A stretch of 64,000 nucleotides of DNA from Bacillus sp. EAC (GTDB lineage: Bacteria > Bacillota > Bacilli > Bacillales > Bacillaceae_G), in contig NZ_NCSY01000010.1 of assembly GCF_002156875.1 (NCBI RefSeq), forward strand, positions 1 to 64,000, written 5' to 3'. The notes below the pieces were generated by a model that saw nothing but the letters and a program-made list of their open reading frames with translations, was not told the DNA's origin and searched no databases. Positions 50,305 through 62,297 of the stretch are shown one piece after another. Position 1 is the stretch's first letter. Each line of letters starts with the position of its first letter. A program made the position numbers and the translations under genes.

Positions 50305-51213
50305 TTACATTTTTTTCCCAACAATTTCAACTTCTGTTTCAAGTATCACATTAAATTTTTCTAATATAGTTTTCTTGATAAAATCAATTAATTGTAAAAC
50401 ATCCTTTGAAGTTGCATTTCCTGCATTTACGATGAAATTCCCATGCATTTCAGATATTTTAGCACCACCGATTTGATAGCCTTTTAAATTAGCTTTTTCA
50501 ATTAAATTTCCAGCGTATTCTGGTAATGGATTACGGAAAATACTCCCTGCACATGGGTAATTCCATGGTTGAGTTTCTCTACGGTAGTCCTTATTTTTTT
50601 GCATTAAAGCAGTTGAGACTTCTTTTGTGCCCTCTTCTAATTGAAGTTCTGCTTCTAAAACAAAGCCTTTTCGCTTTTTTTGTAAAATAGACGTACGATA
50701 AGAAAATTCAAGTTGGTCATTAGATAACCATTCAATTGTTCCATCTTGAAATAATATATTTGCTCTTGTCGTTATCTTTGAGAAATCAGATTGATGAGCA
50801 CCAGCGTTCATATACACCGCTCCGCCCACACTTCCTGGAATTCCACTTGCAAATTCTAATCCTGTAAGACCTTTACGGCTTATTTGAGTAGCTAATCGAA
50901 TAACTGAATAACCAGCACCTACTATTACTTTTGTGCCGTTTAAATCAATATGATCTAAACAATCACTTATTTTAATGACAATACCTTCAATCCCGTTATC
51001 TGAAACAAGTAAGTTAGATCCTCTTCCTATAACAGTAACATTGATTTCGTATTCATTTGCAAGTTTAATTATCTCTTTTATTTCATTTATATTTTTAGGT
51101 ATCACTAAGTAATCCGCAGCTCCACCTATTTTCATAGTCGTATGATTTGCTAAAGGCTCATTTATTAGAAGACTCGAGTCCATTATAATTTCCTTTAATC
51201 TAGTTTCAAACAT
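50305..51213 (-). CDS. murB: UDP-N-acetylenolpyruvoylglucosamine reductase
   Basis: MurB reduces the enolpyruvyl moiety with NADPH and FAD to give UDP-MurNAc. The FAD-binding N-terminus shows [16 protein letters not shown], and [10 protein letters not shown] is near residue 72. [20 protein letters not shown] holds the active-site region, and the conserved SIFRNP marks the type II enzymes. The start at 51213 (MFETRLKEI, 302 aa) was preferred over 51222, because the latter lies too close to GGGGG. Confidence 0.95.
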   Translation of the reverse strand: MFETRLKEIIMDSSLLINEPLANHTTMKIGGAADYLVIPKNINEIKEIIKLANEYEINVTVIGRGSNLLVSDNGIEGIVIKISDCLDHIDLNGTKVIVGAGYSVIRLATQISRKGLTGLEFASGIPGSVGGAVYMNAGAHQSDFSKITTRANILFQDGTIEWLSNDQLEFSYRTSILQKKRKGFVLEAELQLEEGTKEVSTALMQKNKDYRRETQPWNYPCAGSIFRNPLPEYAGNLIEKANLKGYQIGGAKISEMHGNFIVNAGNATSKDVLQLIDFIKKTILEKFNVILETEVEIVGKKM

Positions 51214-51290
51214 CCTAATCATTTCCCCCTTTAGCTAATAGCATCTTCTGATACATGTTTATTGATTTACTAACTTGTTCGTGCATGGTT

Positions 51291-52382
51291 CTACTTTCTA
51301 ATTTCTTCTAAAACATTAACAAGTTTTTTTGCGGCATCTGGGACACCTATTTTTAAAGCTGCTTTTTTCATTTCTTCAAGTTTGATAGGATTTAATAATA
51401 CTTTTTCAATTTCATTAACCAAATATTCATTATTGAAATTTTTTTCTAAAATAACGATTGCTGCACCATTTTTTTCGAGAGATCTTGCATTCACTTCTTG
51501 ATGATTATTCGTCACATATGGACTAGGTATTAAAATACTAGGTTTTCCTAATGCAGTTAATTCAGCTAAAGTTGTTGCTCCAGCTCTTGAAACAACCAAA
51601 TCAACCTCTCGTAGCACTTCAGGCATATTATGCAAAAATGGTTTTACTACGATATTTGATGGATTACCAACTTTATTAATTTCTTCTATAACCGAATTAT
51701 AATGAGCTTCACCTGTCACATAAATCATTTGATAGTTCTTCTCTGCTAACTGATCCACACTTTTTAAAAATGCTTCGTGAATCGGACGAGCACCTCTAGA
51801 CCCACCTACAATTAAAACAGTGCGCTTACCTTTTTCTAAACCTAAAGTTTCTAATACGGGTGTTATATTTTCACCGACCACTTCCGAAGCTCGAGGATTA
51901 CCAGTAAAAACAACTTTTTCTTGATTAAAATGAGATGCTACTTCATCAAAGCAGATTGCTACTTTTGTAACATAACGATTTAAAAATTTATTTGTTAATC
52001 CTGGAATACTATTTTGTTCATGAATGACTGTTGGGTATCCTAGTTTTGCCGCTGCATATACTACAGGACCACAAACATAACCACCTGTACCAACGACTAC
52101 ATCTGGATTAAACTCACGAATTATTTTTTTACTATCAGAAACACCTTTTAAGAAACGATAAATAGTTTTAAAATTTTCAAATGATAGGCTTCTTTTAAAT
52201 CCTGAAATAACAATTGATTTAAATGGTATATTTTGCTTTGTTACAATACCTTTTTCAAGCCCATTTTCAGTACCAACATATAAACATTCTACATTGGAAT
52301 CTTGTTTTTTCAACTCTTTAATTAGCGCAAGTGCTGGATAAATATGTCCACCAGTACCCCCACCACTAACTAAAATTTTCAT
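51291..52382 (-). CDS. murG: MurG N-acetylglucosaminyltransferase
   Basis: MurG adds GlcNAc to lipid I to form lipid II on the inner membrane face. The first G loop [15 protein letters not shown] lies at residues 6-20. A second region contains [13 protein letters not shown], and [27 protein letters not shown] is the UDP-GlcNAc site. The start at 52382 (363 aa) follows AGGAGG and gives the normal N-terminus. The gap before it holds the spoVE-murG palindrome. Confidence 0.97.
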   Translation of the reverse strand: MKILVSGGGTGGHIYPALALIKELKKQDSNVECLYVGTENGLEKGIVTKQNIPFKSIVISGFKRSLSFENFKTIYRFLKGVSDSKKIIREFNPDVVVGTGGYVCGPVVYAAAKLGYPTVIHEQNSIPGLTNKFLNRYVTKVAICFDEVASHFNQEKVVFTGNPRASEVVGENITPVLETLGLEKGKRTVLIVGGSRGARPIHEAFLKSVDQLAEKNYQMIYVTGEAHYNSVIEEINKVGNPSNIVVKPFLHNMPEVLREVDLVVSRAGATTLAELTALGKPSILIPSPYVTNNHQEVNARSLEKNGAAIVILEKNFNNEYLVNEIEKVLLNPIKLEEMKKAALKIGVPDAAKKLVNVLEEIRK

Positions 52383-52488
52383 AAAGATCCTCCTAAATAT
52401 CAAAACATATGTAATAAAAACTCATTAAATAGTTATTATACCACTTTACATCATTCATTCTAATTCTTTTTTATACAAAAATAAAATT

Positions 52489-52595
52489 GACCGACTCAAG
52501 TTTGAAATTACCAAGTACACTATCATCAATTTAATTTAAGCTTTTTGATCAGCATAAACATAAATTGATGTACTTGTTTCATTTTGAGTCGGCCC
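52489..52595. repeat. 107-bp near-perfect palindrome between spoVE and murG
   Basis: The arms begin CCGACTCAA and continue through CAAGTAC, ATCAATTTA, matching over about 40 bases per arm with two short insertions on one side, around a loop of about 18 bases. It starts three bases after the spoVE stop codon. A T-rich run follows on the minus strand, so it could terminate or be a MITE-like insert. No second copy occurs in the window. Confidence 0.85.
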
Positions 52596-52597
52596 TT

Positions 52598-53698
52598 TTA
52601 TGAACGCGAATGTCTACTAATATTTAATAATACTCCAACAGCTAGGAGCATCAATGTTAAAGATGAGCCACCATAACTTAAAAATGGCAACGTTATTCCT
52701 GTTACTGGCATTAACCCAATTACTACACCGATATTTATCATTACTTGAATAGCAATCATTGAAACAATACCTACTGCTAAAAACGTTCCAAATAAATCAG
52801 GTGCACTTAGTGCAATTCGAATACCTCTCCATAATAAGAAAGAAAATAATAAAATGACAAAAGAGCCACCGATAAATCCCAACTCTTCTGAAAGGATTGC
52901 AAAAATAAAGTCAGTTTGTGGTTCTGGCAAGTACATAAACTTTTGCCTACTTTGTCCTAATCCAAGTCCAAATAAACCACCAGGACCAATTGCATAAAGA
53001 GATTGAATGATTTGAAAACCTGTTCCTAAAGGATCAGACCAAGGGTCAAGAAAAGATGTGATCCGTTTAATTCGATATGGGGCGGAAGCAATTAGAGCAA
53101 CAAAACCTGCTATTCCAACTAATCCTAATCCCATAAAATGAGAAATTCTTGCACCAGCAACGAAAATTATGATGACACATGTTCCAACCATTACAGTACC
53201 TGTCCCTAAATCTGGTTGGAGCATAATCAATCCAAATGCTAAGAATACTAGCCCTAGTGAAGGAATTAAACCCTTCTTAAAAGATGTAATGTTTTTTTGA
53301 TTATCAGCTAAATATTTTGATAGAAAAACCATCATTCCAAGTTTCATAAATTCAGATGGTTGAATAGAAAATGCACCGATACCAATCCAACTTCTAGCAC
53401 CACCTCGAACTAACCCCACTCCAGGAACTAATACGAGTACCAACAAAATAAAACAAGCGATTAGAATTTTTTTGGCATGAGTTCGAAATAACCAGTAATC
53501 AATATTTGAAACAATAAACATACCAACTACTCCAACTCCAGCAAATAATAATTGCCTCTTTGCAAAAAAGAACGAATCATGAAACTTATAAGATGCCCAT
53601 ATTGCACTAGCACTGTAAACCATAATCATACCTACTGTTAATAATGATAGCGTAACGAGAACTAGAATCATGTCAGGACTATTTTTCTTTGTTGGCAC
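52598..53698 (-). CDS. spoVE: SEDS peptidoglycan polymerase SpoVE
   Basis: This SEDS-family glycosyltransferase polymerises lipid II for spore cortex and works with SpoVD. Ten membrane helices are predicted. Family motifs include RSWIGIGAFSIQPSEFMKL, the catalytic-aspartate region near LDPWSDPLGTGFQ, EPQTDFIFAILSEELGF and PFLSYGGSS. The start is GTG at 53698, after GAGGTG, giving 366 residues, the same as B. subtilis SpoVE and aligned at the N-terminus. Position between murD and murG distinguishes it from FtsW or RodA. Confidence 0.93.
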   Translation of the reverse strand: MPTKKNSPDMILVLVTLSLLTVGMIMVYSASAIWASYKFHDSFFFAKRQLLFAGVGVVGMFIVSNIDYWLFRTHAKKILIACFILLVLVLVPGVGLVRGGARSWIGIGAFSIQPSEFMKLGMMVFLSKYLADNQKNITSFKKGLIPSLGLVFLAFGLIMLQPDLGTGTVMVGTCVIIIFVAGARISHFMGLGLVGIAGFVALIASAPYRIKRITSFLDPWSDPLGTGFQIIQSLYAIGPGGLFGLGLGQSRQKFMYLPEPQTDFIFAILSEELGFIGGSFVILLFSFLLWRGIRIALSAPDLFGTFLAVGIVSMIAIQVMINIGVVIGLMPVTGITLPFLSYGGSSLTLMLLAVGVLLNISRHSRS

Positions 53699-53732
53699 GA
53701 AATAACACCTCAACTTTTGAATTAAACAAGCG

Positions 53733-55085
53733 TTACATTAATTTATGCACTGCTTGTATAAATTTATTACCACGTTCTTCAAAAGTCTTAAATTGATCCC
53801 AACTTGCACAGGCAGGTGACAATAAAATAATATCTCCGACTTCTGAATGAGTGAATGCTTCTTTTACAGCTTCCTCAACATTATCAACCGATTTTATTGC
53901 TTTCAACCCTGCTTTTTTAGCTGAATCAATTAATTTCTGTGATGTTTGACCATAAGTGACCATATTTTTAACGTTCTTGAAATAAGGAATTAAATCATCA
54001 AAATCATTACCACGGTCCAATCCACCTGCAATTAAAATGACCGGTTTTTGAAACGACACTATTGCTTTTTGAGTCGCTAATATATTCGTTGCTTTTGAAT
54101 CATTATAGAATTTTCTTTGCTGAATCTCAGTTACAAATTGAAGGCGATGTTCAACACCTGTGAAAGTTGTTAATACTCTTTCAATCGCTTCATTATCAAC
54201 ACCTAATAGCTTCGCAACTGCAACCGCAGCAAGAATATTTTCTAGATTATGTTTTCCTGGTAAAACAATTTTCTTAATTTCGATGACTTCGGACTCTTGA
54301 AAGAAAATAGATCCGTTCTTTACATATGCACCATTACTAACTACTTTCGTAGATGAAAACGGCACAATTGTTGCTTTACATTCTTTCACCATTTCCAAAA
54401 CGTTTTCATCATCAAAATTAACTACAGCAAAATCTTCTTCTGTCTGATTTTTAAATACGTTAGCTTTCGCTCTAATGTATTCTTCTTTCGTACCATGATA
54501 ATCTAAGTGCGCTTCAAAAATATTAGTAACTAACGAAATTTTAGGTCGAAACTCTTCAATACCCATTAACTGAAAAGAAGAAAGTTCCGTGACGATTATA
54601 TTTTCTGATGTTGCTATTTCTGCAACTTCACATGCAACTGTACCAATATTCCCTGCAACTAACGGATTCTTATTGCCTTCTTTTAATATATTTAATGCTA
54701 ATGTTGTTGTTGTTGTTTTTCCATTTGAACCAGTTATACCGATAAAAGGTGCTTCACTAATTAAATAAGCAAGTTCAATTTCCGTATAAATTGGTATATT
54801 TCTTTCTATCGCTTCCACTAGTAATGGATTTGAATAGGGAATCCCTGGATTTTTAACAATACAAAAAGGATTATTATCTAAAAGTGATAAAGGATGTTCA
54901 CCACATATTACGTTAAACCCTTCACTCTTTAGTTTTTGAGCGATTGCATTTTGTTCAAAAGGTGTACGATCATTCACTGTAACATTTGCACCTAATTTTT
55001 TTAATAATTGACTCGCTGCATAACCACTTTTTGCCATTCCTAATACTAATACATTCTTATGATGAAAATTCCCCACGTTTTTCAA
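53733..55085 (-). CDS. murD: UDP-N-acetylmuramoylalanine-D-glutamate ligase
   Basis: MurD adds D-glutamate to UDP-MurNAc-L-Ala with ATP. The ATP loop [13 protein letters not shown] is near residue 118, and the N-terminal Rossmann segment reads [25 protein letters not shown] and GVEHRLQFV are Mur-ligase signatures. The start is TTG, three bases past the mraY stop, with GAGGTG nine bases before. Length is 450. D-glutamate would come from MurI elsewhere in the window. Confidence 0.96.
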   Translation of the reverse strand: MKNVGNFHHKNVLVLGMAKSGYAASQLLKKLGANVTVNDRTPFEQNAIAQKLKSEGFNVICGEHPLSLLDNNPFCIVKNPGIPYSNPLLVEAIERNIPIYTEIELAYLISEAPFIGITGSNGKTTTTTLALNILKEGNKNPLVAGNIGTVACEVAEIATSENIIVTELSSFQLMGIEEFRPKISLVTNIFEAHLDYHGTKEEYIRAKANVFKNQTEEDFAVVNFDDENVLEMVKECKATIVPFSSTKVVSNGAYVKNGSIFFQESEVIEIKKIVLPGKHNLENILAAVAVAKLLGVDNEAIERVLTTFTGVEHRLQFVTEIQQRKFYNDSKATNILATQKAIVSFQKPVILIAGGLDRGNDFDDLIPYFKNVKNMVTYGQTSQKLIDSAKKAGLKAIKSVDNVEEAVKEAFTHSEVGDIILLSPACASWDQFKTFEERGNKFIQAVHKLM

Positions 55086-56060
55086 TTACATCCACACCTC
55101 GATATAGATTCCTATTAAAGCAAAGAGAAGTCCTACAAACCAAAATGTCACTACTACACGCCATTCAGACCATCCAGATAATTCATAATGGTGATGTAAT
55201 GGACTCATTTTAAATACTCTTTTTCCTGTTGCTTTAAACGATGCAACTTGAATCATGACTGAAAGTGTTTCAATTACGAATACACCACCAATGATCACAA
55301 GTAAGATTTCTAAGTTAGTAACAATCGCGATGGCAGCTAGCGCACCACCAAGTGCTAAAGATCCTGTGTCACCCATAAAAACTTTTGCTGGATGAGCATT
55401 AAATACTAAGAAGCCTAGTACAGCTCCTACTACTGCTATTGAGAAAATAGATACATCCAATTGATGTAGATTATATGCAAGCACTGCATAAGCCCCAAAT
55501 GCAATAGCTGCAGTCCCAGAAACTAAACCATCTAAACCATCTGTTAAGTTAACAGCATTCGAAGTACCGACAAGCATGAATACGATTAATAAGGCATATA
55601 GAAAACCAAGATCTATTACATAGCTAGTACCTGGAATTGCAACTGATGTAGATACTCCGATTGTACGAATGGCGAAAAATACAATAATGGATACGATCAC
55701 TTGGCAAATAAATTTTTGCTTTGAAGTTAATCCAAGATTTCTTTTTTTAACGACTTTTATATAGTCATCTAAAAATCCAATAATTCCAAAACATATAGTC
55801 ACAAATAATAAGATATATGTACGTTTTGATAATACTCCAAAATACATAGAAATTAAGAGTGCAGATACACTTAATGCAATTAAAATAATAATTCCACCCA
55901 TAGTAGGTGTTCCAGATTTCTTTTTATGAGATGACGGACCTTCGTCACGTATACTCTGTCCAAATTTAAGTTTTCTTAAGTACGGTATAAAAATAGGCGA
56001 TAGAATGACTGCAATGATAAATGCTGTAATCATAGCAACTAAGATTGACGGTTCAAGCAT
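55086..56060 (-). CDS. mraY: Phospho-N-acetylmuramoyl-pentapeptide transferase
   Basis: MraY transfers phospho-MurNAc-pentapeptide to undecaprenyl phosphate, giving lipid I. Ten membrane helices are predicted. Catalytic and Mg2+ residues lie in [30 protein letters not shown] and [12 protein letters not shown], and [15 protein letters not shown] carries the histidine motif. The start at 56060 ([10 protein letters not shown], 324 aa) follows AAAGGAGGG. Confidence 0.97.
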   Translation of the reverse strand: MLEPSILVAMITAFIIAVILSPIFIPYLRKLKFGQSIRDEGPSSHKKKSGTPTMGGIIILIALSVSALLISMYFGVLSKRTYILLFVTICFGIIGFLDDYIKVVKKRNLGLTSKQKFICQVIVSIIVFFAIRTIGVSTSVAIPGTSYVIDLGFLYALLIVFMLVGTSNAVNLTDGLDGLVSGTAAIAFGAYAVLAYNLHQLDVSIFSIAVVGAVLGFLVFNAHPAKVFMGDTGSLALGGALAAIAIVTNLEILLVIIGGVFVIETLSVMIQVASFKATGKRVFKMSPLHHHYELSGWSEWRVVVTFWFVGLLFALIGIYIEVWM

Positions 56061-56168
56061 TGTTCGCCCTCCTTTCTGTGATAATTCCATTGATTATGTA
56101 ATAGTTTAATTCTTTTGAAAAGAATTATTTATGAATTAATATTTTTTGGCAATACAAAGAAGAGGAGA

Positions 56169-57635
56169 TTATCCTCTTCTTTGCAAAATTGCTTCTTTAG
56201 CTTCTTCAACATCATCGAAGTGGAAAACATTTGTTCCGACTATTTGATACGTTTCATGTCCTTTACCAGCAATTACAATAATATCATGTTTTTTAGCATT
56301 TTGAATCGCAAAATTTATTGCTTTTTTACGATCTTCTATTACCGTTATATTATTATGCTCTAATCCGCGTTTCATGTCTTCTAATATTAAATTTGGGTCC
56401 TCAGTTCTAGGATTATCTGAAGTGAATATTGCTTGAGTTGAAAGATCAGCAGCTATTCTCCCCATTAGTGGGCGTTTTGTACGATCACGATCTCCACCAC
56501 ATCCAACAACGGAGTATATATCATTTTTAGCAAATTGCTTAACAGTTTTCAGAACATTTTCTAAGCTATCTGGAGTATGTGCATAATCAACAATTACTGT
56601 AAAATCCTGCCCAGCATTTACAGATTGGAATCGACCCGGCACTCCTTCTATTGATGCGATTGCATCTAAAATTGTTTCCATTTTAATATTCAAAGCAATT
56701 CCCGCTCCGATTGCTGCTAATACATTATAAACATTAAATGTTCCAATTAATTTCATCTCAACAATATAACTTTCATTAAGGAAATGTAAAGTAAATCTAG
56801 TACCAGCATTCGTTAACTCAATATTTTTTGCATACAAATCAAATTGTTCACTTAATCCATATGTTAATATATTTGCTTGAGTAAAAGCCATAAATTCCTT
56901 CGAAGCCTCATCATCACCATTTAATACAGCAAACTTAGGTTTTGTTGAAGAAAAACTATTTCCTAATTGAGAAAATAATAGACCCTTCGCTTTTTTGTAT
57001 TCTTCCATTGAGCCATGGTAGTCTAGGTGATCCTGAGATAAATTTGTAAAAACAGCGATATCGTATTCACAACCATGCACACGGCCAATATGAAGGGCAT
57101 GAGAAGATACTTCCATTACAGCAGTATTTACATTCGCTTCAACCATTTTTGCAAACATTGATTGTAATGTTAAGCTATCAGGTGTAGTATTTTTTGTTTC
57201 AAATACTTCCTCACCAATTTTCATTCCGATTGTTCCAATAACACCTGTTTTTTGATTATTTCGCTTTACGATTTCTTCAATAATGTAAGAAGTCGTAGTT
57301 TTTCCATTTGTACCTGTAATTCCTACTAAATTTAATTTATGTGTTGGATTTTGATAAAAAGAATTACCAATAACTGCCATAGAACGATTCGTATCTTTCA
57401 CGTAAGCAACCGGTACAGATGTTTCGATTGTTTTTTGTGAAACAATGGCAACTGCTCCATTTTCTACAGCTTGTTTTACATAATTGTGACCGTCTACTGT
57501 ATAACCTTCTATACAAATAAATAAGTAACCTGGTTTCACATTACGGGAGTCCATTTCCACTCCAGTAATTTCTGGATTTTCAGTCGGTATTGAGACCAAA
57601 GGTTGTAAACTTGATAATAAAGTATGAAATTTCAT
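56169..57635 (-). CDS. murE: UDP-MurNAc-tripeptide synthetase, meso-diaminopimelate adding
   Basis: MurE adds the third residue of the stem peptide. The ATP loop [13 protein letters not shown] is near residue 107, and the nucleotide-substrate serines lie in [10 protein letters not shown]. The motif SDNPRTEDP (DNPR) specifies meso-diaminopimelate rather than lysine. Length is 488. GAAAGG precedes the ATG. It follows spoVD after 25 bp. Confidence 0.96.
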   Translation of the reverse strand: MKFHTLLSSLQPLVSIPTENPEITGVEMDSRNVKPGYLFICIEGYTVDGHNYVKQAVENGAVAIVSQKTIETSVPVAYVKDTNRSMAVIGNSFYQNPTHKLNLVGITGTNGKTTTSYIIEEIVKRNNQKTGVIGTIGMKIGEEVFETKNTTPDSLTLQSMFAKMVEANVNTAVMEVSSHALHIGRVHGCEYDIAVFTNLSQDHLDYHGSMEEYKKAKGLLFSQLGNSFSSTKPKFAVLNGDDEASKEFMAFTQANILTYGLSEQFDLYAKNIELTNAGTRFTLHFLNESYIVEMKLIGTFNVYNVLAAIGAGIALNIKMETILDAIASIEGVPGRFQSVNAGQDFTVIVDYAHTPDSLENVLKTVKQFAKNDIYSVVGCGGDRDRTKRPLMGRIAADLSTQAIFTSDNPRTEDPNLILEDMKRGLEHNNITVIEDRKKAINFAIQNAKKHDIIVIAGKGHETYQIVGTNVFHFDDVEEAKEAILQRRG

Positions 57636-57660
57636 AGCTAATCCTTTCGTTGAAACTAGA

Positions 57661-59607
57661 TCAATTTTTTTTCTTTGATTTAGTTTCTTCTTTCGTTCCT
57701 AAATAAATTCTGATTTTAGAGCCTTCTTTTAACTTAACACCAGCCTTTGGAGCTTGGTCAACAACAATATTGCCAGTTCCACTATATTCAATAGTAAAAG
57801 TATCTAGCAAAGGTTGCAAATCTTTTTTCTCTAAACCGATTAAATTTGGTAATTTATATGTTCTTGTGTCTCCATAAACAAACTCTTTTTCAATTTGATT
57901 TTTTCTAGGTGGTACCCCTAAAACCTGCATACTATCACGAATTATATTTCCTACAATAGGAGCTGCTACTACTCCACCAAACTGTACAGTACCTTTTGGA
58001 TTATCAACTGCAATATAAACAACTATTTGAGGGTCGTCTGCAGGTGCAAATCCAATAAATGAAACGATAAAGTTACTATCGTCATATCGACCATCTTTTA
58101 CTTTTTGTGCTGTTCCAGTTTTCCCACCGACTCGGTAGCCCTCAACAAATGCCCCTTTACCAGTTCCTTGTGCTACTACACTTTCAAGAGCTAATCGAAC
58201 TTTTTTGGATGTTTCAGGTGAAATTACACGTCTTTTTGCAATCGGCGTCTTCCTACTAACCACTTCATTCGTAACCGGATCAACAAATTCTTTCGCAATA
58301 TATGGCTGATAGAGAATACCACCATTAATTGCTGCTGATACTGCAGCCACTTGCTGAATCGGTGTAACAGAAACTCCTTGACCAAAAGCAGTAGTTGCTG
58401 CTTCAACTGGCCCAACGCGATCCATACTAAATAAAATACCCGTACCTTCACCTTGTAAGTCAATTCCTGTTTTTTGACCAAAGCCAAAATCACGAATATA
58501 TTTAAAAAGCTTTTCTTCACCTAAACGATTTCCTAATTCAACAAATCCTGGGTTACAAGAATTTTGAACAACTTCTAAAAATGTTTGTGAACCATGTCCT
58601 TGTCTTTTATGACAGCGTAATCGTGCCCCTGCTACTTCAGCAGCACCATCATCATAAAAATGATCTTTATTCAAGTCCACTTTCCCTTCATTTAAAGCCG
58701 CTGCAAGGGTAATAATCTTAAAGGTTGATCCTGGTTCATAGTTCGCCCAAACTGGTAAATTACGATTATAAACTTCTGGCGAAACATTTTTAAAGTTAGT
58801 TGGATCGAAACCTGGTCTACTACTCATTCCAAGTATTTCACCAGTTTTAGGATTCATCGCAATCCCAATCATTGCATCCGGGTTATACTGTGCTGTGGCA
58901 TTATTCATCTCTCGCTCTAAAATTGTTTGGATTCGTGAATCGACTGTTAATCTTAAATTCAATCCATTAATCGGAGGAATATAGTCATCTGCGATATTAG
59001 GCATTCTTTGACCTTTTGCATCAGAATAAAATTGAACGCTACCTTTTTCACCGCTTAACTGCTTATCATAATAAAGCTCTAATCCATTTAGACCTTGATT
59101 ATCAATACCTGCAAAACCAAGTACATGAGATAGGTAATTACCAAAAGGATAATAGCGTCTTGAATCTTCAGCTATGTAAACGCCTTCTAAGTTCAAATCC
59201 CTAATTTCTTTTGCTTTTTCATTTGTAATTTTAATGCCTTCTGTACGAATATGTTCCATTCGGGATTTTTTTGTCAAAATTTGATATAACTTAACTTCGG
59301 AGATTTTTAGGATTGGGGCAAGTTTTTTTGTTGTTGACTCTGGGTCTTTAATTTGTCTTGGAACGACTAATACAGATGGTGCACTTTTATTTGTTGCAAG
59401 AGCGACACCATTTCGGTCTAAGATTTCACCTCTTTTTGGTTCAAAGGGGATATCTCGACTCCAAGAATCTTTCGCTCGCTTAGATAAAAAATCACCTAAG
59501 GCGAATTGAACATATCCAAGTCTAGTAGCAATAATCGAAAATATTAATAAACCACCAATAAAAACAATAAATAAACGTTTACGTACCGTTACATTAGATA
59601 CTCGCAT
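57661..59607 (-). CDS. spoVD: Sporulation-specific penicillin-binding protein SpoVD
   Basis: This class B transpeptidase cross-links cortex peptidoglycan with SpoVE. A single membrane helix (residues about 10-30) leads to the dimerisation domain. The transpeptidase has its active serine in [19 protein letters not shown] (SxN) and [10 protein letters not shown] (KTG). One C-terminal PASTA domain ([15 protein letters not shown]) separates it from PbpB, which has two. The start at 59607 ([12 protein letters not shown], 648 aa) matches B. subtilis SpoVD exactly in the first residues. Confidence 0.95.
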   Translation of the reverse strand: MRVSNVTVRKRLFIVFIGGLLIFSIIATRLGYVQFALGDFLSKRAKDSWSRDIPFEPKRGEILDRNGVALATNKSAPSVLVVPRQIKDPESTTKKLAPILKISEVKLYQILTKKSRMEHIRTEGIKITNEKAKEIRDLNLEGVYIAEDSRRYYPFGNYLSHVLGFAGIDNQGLNGLELYYDKQLSGEKGSVQFYSDAKGQRMPNIADDYIPPINGLNLRLTVDSRIQTILEREMNNATAQYNPDAMIGIAMNPKTGEILGMSSRPGFDPTNFKNVSPEVYNRNLPVWANYEPGSTFKIITLAAALNEGKVDLNKDHFYDDGAAEVAGARLRCHKRQGHGSQTFLEVVQNSCNPGFVELGNRLGEEKLFKYIRDFGFGQKTGIDLQGEGTGILFSMDRVGPVEAATTAFGQGVSVTPIQQVAAVSAAINGGILYQPYIAKEFVDPVTNEVVSRKTPIAKRRVISPETSKKVRLALESVVAQGTGKGAFVEGYRVGGKTGTAQKVKDGRYDDSNFIVSFIGFAPADDPQIVVYIAVDNPKGTVQFGGVVAAPIVGNIIRDSMQVLGVPPRKNQIEKEFVYGDTRTYKLPNLIGLEKKDLQPLLDTFTIEYSGTGNIVVDQAPKAGVKLKEGSKIRIYLGTKEETKSKKKN

Positions 59608-59641
59608 TGAAACGAACACTCCTCTACAATATGTTCGTTTC

Positions 59642-59671
59642 AATATATGCTTGTACCAAATACATTAGACC
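59642..59671 (-). promoter_or_regulatory. Possible sigma-E promoter of spoVD
   Basis: CATATATT (59642-59649) matches the sigma-E -10 CATACANT at all but one defined base. GGTCTAAT about 14 bp upstream is a partial -35. B. subtilis spoVD is transcribed by sigma-E. Confidence 0.4.
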
Positions 59672-59715
59672 TTTTACTAATTTAAGAGAGGAAAAGTATA
59701 CATCATTCCATTTTG

Positions 59716-61908
59716 CTATTCTTGAATGTTAACTTTAATTTCTTTTTCAGTAGAATCTTTTTCTTGAGGTTTATTTAATTCAACTGCTAAATAATCTTTT
59801 TCTCTTAGTTCAGCATTTTTCTTTATACTTTGACTCGTAATAAAACCGCTACCTTTAATCGTTAAATTTAAATTAAACAATGCACTTAAACGATTTACTT
59901 CAGTTCTTGACCACCCAATGATCGATGGCATACTATTTGTTCCATCTGTTTTAAGGTAGATTTTTGTTCCTCTAACAACCTCAGTACTTTTCAGAATCGA
60001 TTGACCTGACACTTTATTTCCAATACCTAATGAAACAGCCTTTAAACCATCTGAAATAGCTAGTGATTTAGCTTCACTAATAGATAGACCGTTAAAATCA
60101 GGTACTTCTACACTCTCTTTATCAATAAGTTTACTTACATCCGCATTTTTTACAGGTTCAACTTTTCTATATTCAAGTGCGCCTTTTGTTACACTTCTAA
60201 AGATTTCAGAAACAGGATCCGAACCTAATTCTGTATCTTTAAGTTTTGGTCGAAGAACAGCCACATAAACTACTAGTTCTGGATCCTCTGCTGGAGCCAT
60301 TCCAATAAATGAAAATAGGTTTTCACCGTGACCTTTTATATATTTACCATGTTCATCAACTACTTGAGCTGTACCAGTCTTACCAGCAACAGAGTATCCT
60401 TTAATTGCATAATTATGTCCTGTACCACTTGGTGCTGTAACGACAGACTCAAGTAATTTTCTTTCCCTTTTTGCCGTTTCTGATGTAATTGGATTGCCAG
60501 CAACTTCAGCTTGATAGTCATCAACGATTTTCTTCGTATCGTGGTCAACTACTTTATCAACAATATAAGGCTTCATCATTTTACCATCATTAGCGATTGC
60601 ACTTGCAGCTTGAATTATTTGGATTGCAGTTACAGTCGAACCTTGACCAAAGGCAGTTGTTGTTTTCTCAAGAGGATATTTAAACACTAATTGTCCACTT
60701 GACTCACCTGGTAGGTTGATATTTGATTTCTTTGTGAAACCAAAATTTTTATAATATTGCAGGAAACGATCTGCACCTAGTTTTTCGTTTAACAAAATCG
60801 ATATACCCACGTTTGAAGACCTTTGAATACCTTCATCAAACGTAATAGATCCCCAACCATTTCTATTCACATCATGAACTGTTCCTCCACCTGGTACTTT
60901 ATATCGTCCAGATTGAAAATATTCTTTTCCGTTATAAACGCCCTCATTCATAGCAGCACCTAATGTAAATATTTTCATCGTCGAACCAGCCTCAAACGCA
61001 TAAGAAATTGGATCATTTGTATAGTTTGTAATATCATTTATATTTGGATTAAAACTTGGTCGGTTCCCCATTGCGATGATTTTCCCAGTTTTTGGGTCAG
61101 ACACAATCGCCATGATTTTCTCCGGTTCATATTCTTTATCAACTCGAGTCATCGCGTCTTCTAGTAAACTTTGAATCTTCGTATCTATTGTTAAATAAAT
61201 ATCAGAACCATTTTGAGGTGGATCAACTTTTTCGTTCTCATAAGGTAAAATATTTCCTTTTCGATCACGTAGAAAGCTTTTCTTACCATCTCTTTCGGTT
61301 AATTCATTATTTAACGATTTCTCAAGTCCCATCTCCCCAATTAATTCTCCATTTTCATTTATGCTTGTATAACCAAGGGTATGCGAAGCAAAAACACCAT
61401 TAGGATAGTATCGTTTTTGGGATGGAGTAAAAACAATACCAGGTAGCTTTAATTTCTCAATTTTTTCTTTCTTACTTTGAGAAATATTTCTTCCACCTGG
61501 TCCGAGTTCAACTTGATATTTAGGTTTACCTAACATTGATAAAAGTTCTGCCTCATCCGTTTCTAAAATTGGTGACAGTTCTCTAGCTGTTTTTACTTTA
61601 TCAACCACATGTCTTTTAATTTTAGAATTTTTAGAAGCACTTGGATCTAGAACAGCAGAAACAGTATAAGAAGTAACTTCTTCAGCAAGAGGAATTCCAT
61701 TCGCATCATAGATCGTTCCCCTTTTAGCAGGGATTATTTGTGATGTATTGTAATTTTCATCAGCATAAGCCTTTAAATTTCTTCCTTCTACCCTATCTGA
61801 TAATTGCAGATAACTAATACGAGCTATGAGAGAAATAAAAAGTATGAAAGTTACTAGAAAAAAACAACGTATTCCTAAATTTGTATACTTATTTTTTTTC
61901 TTACTCAT
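59716..61908 (-). CDS. pbpB: Penicillin-binding protein 2B, septal transpeptidase
   Basis: This class B PBP is the essential septal cross-linking enzyme. One membrane helix (residues about 12-32) precedes the dimerisation domain. Catalytic motifs are FEAGSTMKIFTL, QRSSNVG and AGKTGTAQV. Two PASTA domains follow (VPDFNGLSISEAKSLA and MPSIIGWSRTEVNRLS). Length is 730 residues. AGGAGATC precedes the ATG. It follows ftsL with 11 bp between. Confidence 0.96.
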   Translation of the reverse strand: MSKKKNKYTNLGIRCFFLVTFILFISLIARISYLQLSDRVEGRNLKAYADENYNTSQIIPAKRGTIYDANGIPLAEEVTSYTVSAVLDPSASKNSKIKRHVVDKVKTARELSPILETDEAELLSMLGKPKYQVELGPGGRNISQSKKEKIEKLKLPGIVFTPSQKRYYPNGVFASHTLGYTSINENGELIGEMGLEKSLNNELTERDGKKSFLRDRKGNILPYENEKVDPPQNGSDIYLTIDTKIQSLLEDAMTRVDKEYEPEKIMAIVSDPKTGKIIAMGNRPSFNPNINDITNYTNDPISYAFEAGSTMKIFTLGAAMNEGVYNGKEYFQSGRYKVPGGGTVHDVNRNGWGSITFDEGIQRSSNVGISILLNEKLGADRFLQYYKNFGFTKKSNINLPGESSGQLVFKYPLEKTTTAFGQGSTVTAIQIIQAASAIANDGKMMKPYIVDKVVDHDTKKIVDDYQAEVAGNPITSETAKRERKLLESVVTAPSGTGHNYAIKGYSVAGKTGTAQVVDEHGKYIKGHGENLFSFIGMAPAEDPELVVYVAVLRPKLKDTELGSDPVSEIFRSVTKGALEYRKVEPVKNADVSKLIDKESVEVPDFNGLSISEAKSLAISDGLKAVSLGIGNKVSGQSILKSTEVVRGTKIYLKTDGTNSMPSIIGWSRTEVNRLSALFNLNLTIKGSGFITSQSIKKNAELREKDYLAVELNKPQEKDSTEKEIKVNIQE

Positions 61909-61919
61909 AATATGATCTC

Positions 61920-62285
61920 CTAGTTGCTAGTGTCTGTAAATTTCACATTATTACTATCGATCTTTAGACCAAGCTCTTTTGCTTTTTTCCAAATTCGGTC
62001 ATATGTGCTTAATTCATCAACTTTCATTTTAAGTTCTGAGTTATGTTGTTTCTGTTTAGCAACATCATTCTTCACATTTTCAATTTTTATATTTGTATCA
62101 AAAATTGCAGCTTGTGTACGAATTATTTTAGTCCCAATAAAGAAGCATACAAAAATAAATGACACATAAAGAATTTTTTCAAAAGTAGTAATTTTAGATT
62201 GTTTCTTTTCTTTTTTCTTGATAGAAGGTCTTGGTTGCAAATCAGTAATCTGTTTTTGATTTAATTTTCTAGCCAAATTACTCAT
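61920..62285 (-). CDS. ftsL: Cell-division protein FtsL
   Basis: This 121-residue bitopic protein forms a heterocomplex with DivIC and DivIB. A lysine-rich cytoplasmic part, PSIKKKEKKQSK, precedes one membrane helix (about residues 38-57). A leucine-zipper-like coiled coil, KNDVAKQKQHNSELKMKVDELSTYDRIWKKAKELGL, follows. Sequence similarity is low in the family; position between rsmH and pbpB and topology decide the call. Confidence 0.93.
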   Translation of the reverse strand: MSNLARKLNQKQITDLQPRPSIKKKEKKQSKITTFEKILYVSFIFVCFFIGTKIIRTQAAIFDTNIKIENVKNDVAKQKQHNSELKMKVDELSTYDRIWKKAKELGLKIDSNNVKFTDTSN

Positions 62286-62297
62286 TGGATTCCCTCC

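Noticed and set aside
58224-58520. Minus-strand 98-codon frame inside spoVD
   Set aside because: It is in another frame within the spoVD coding sequence, with a low-complexity product and no ribosome site.
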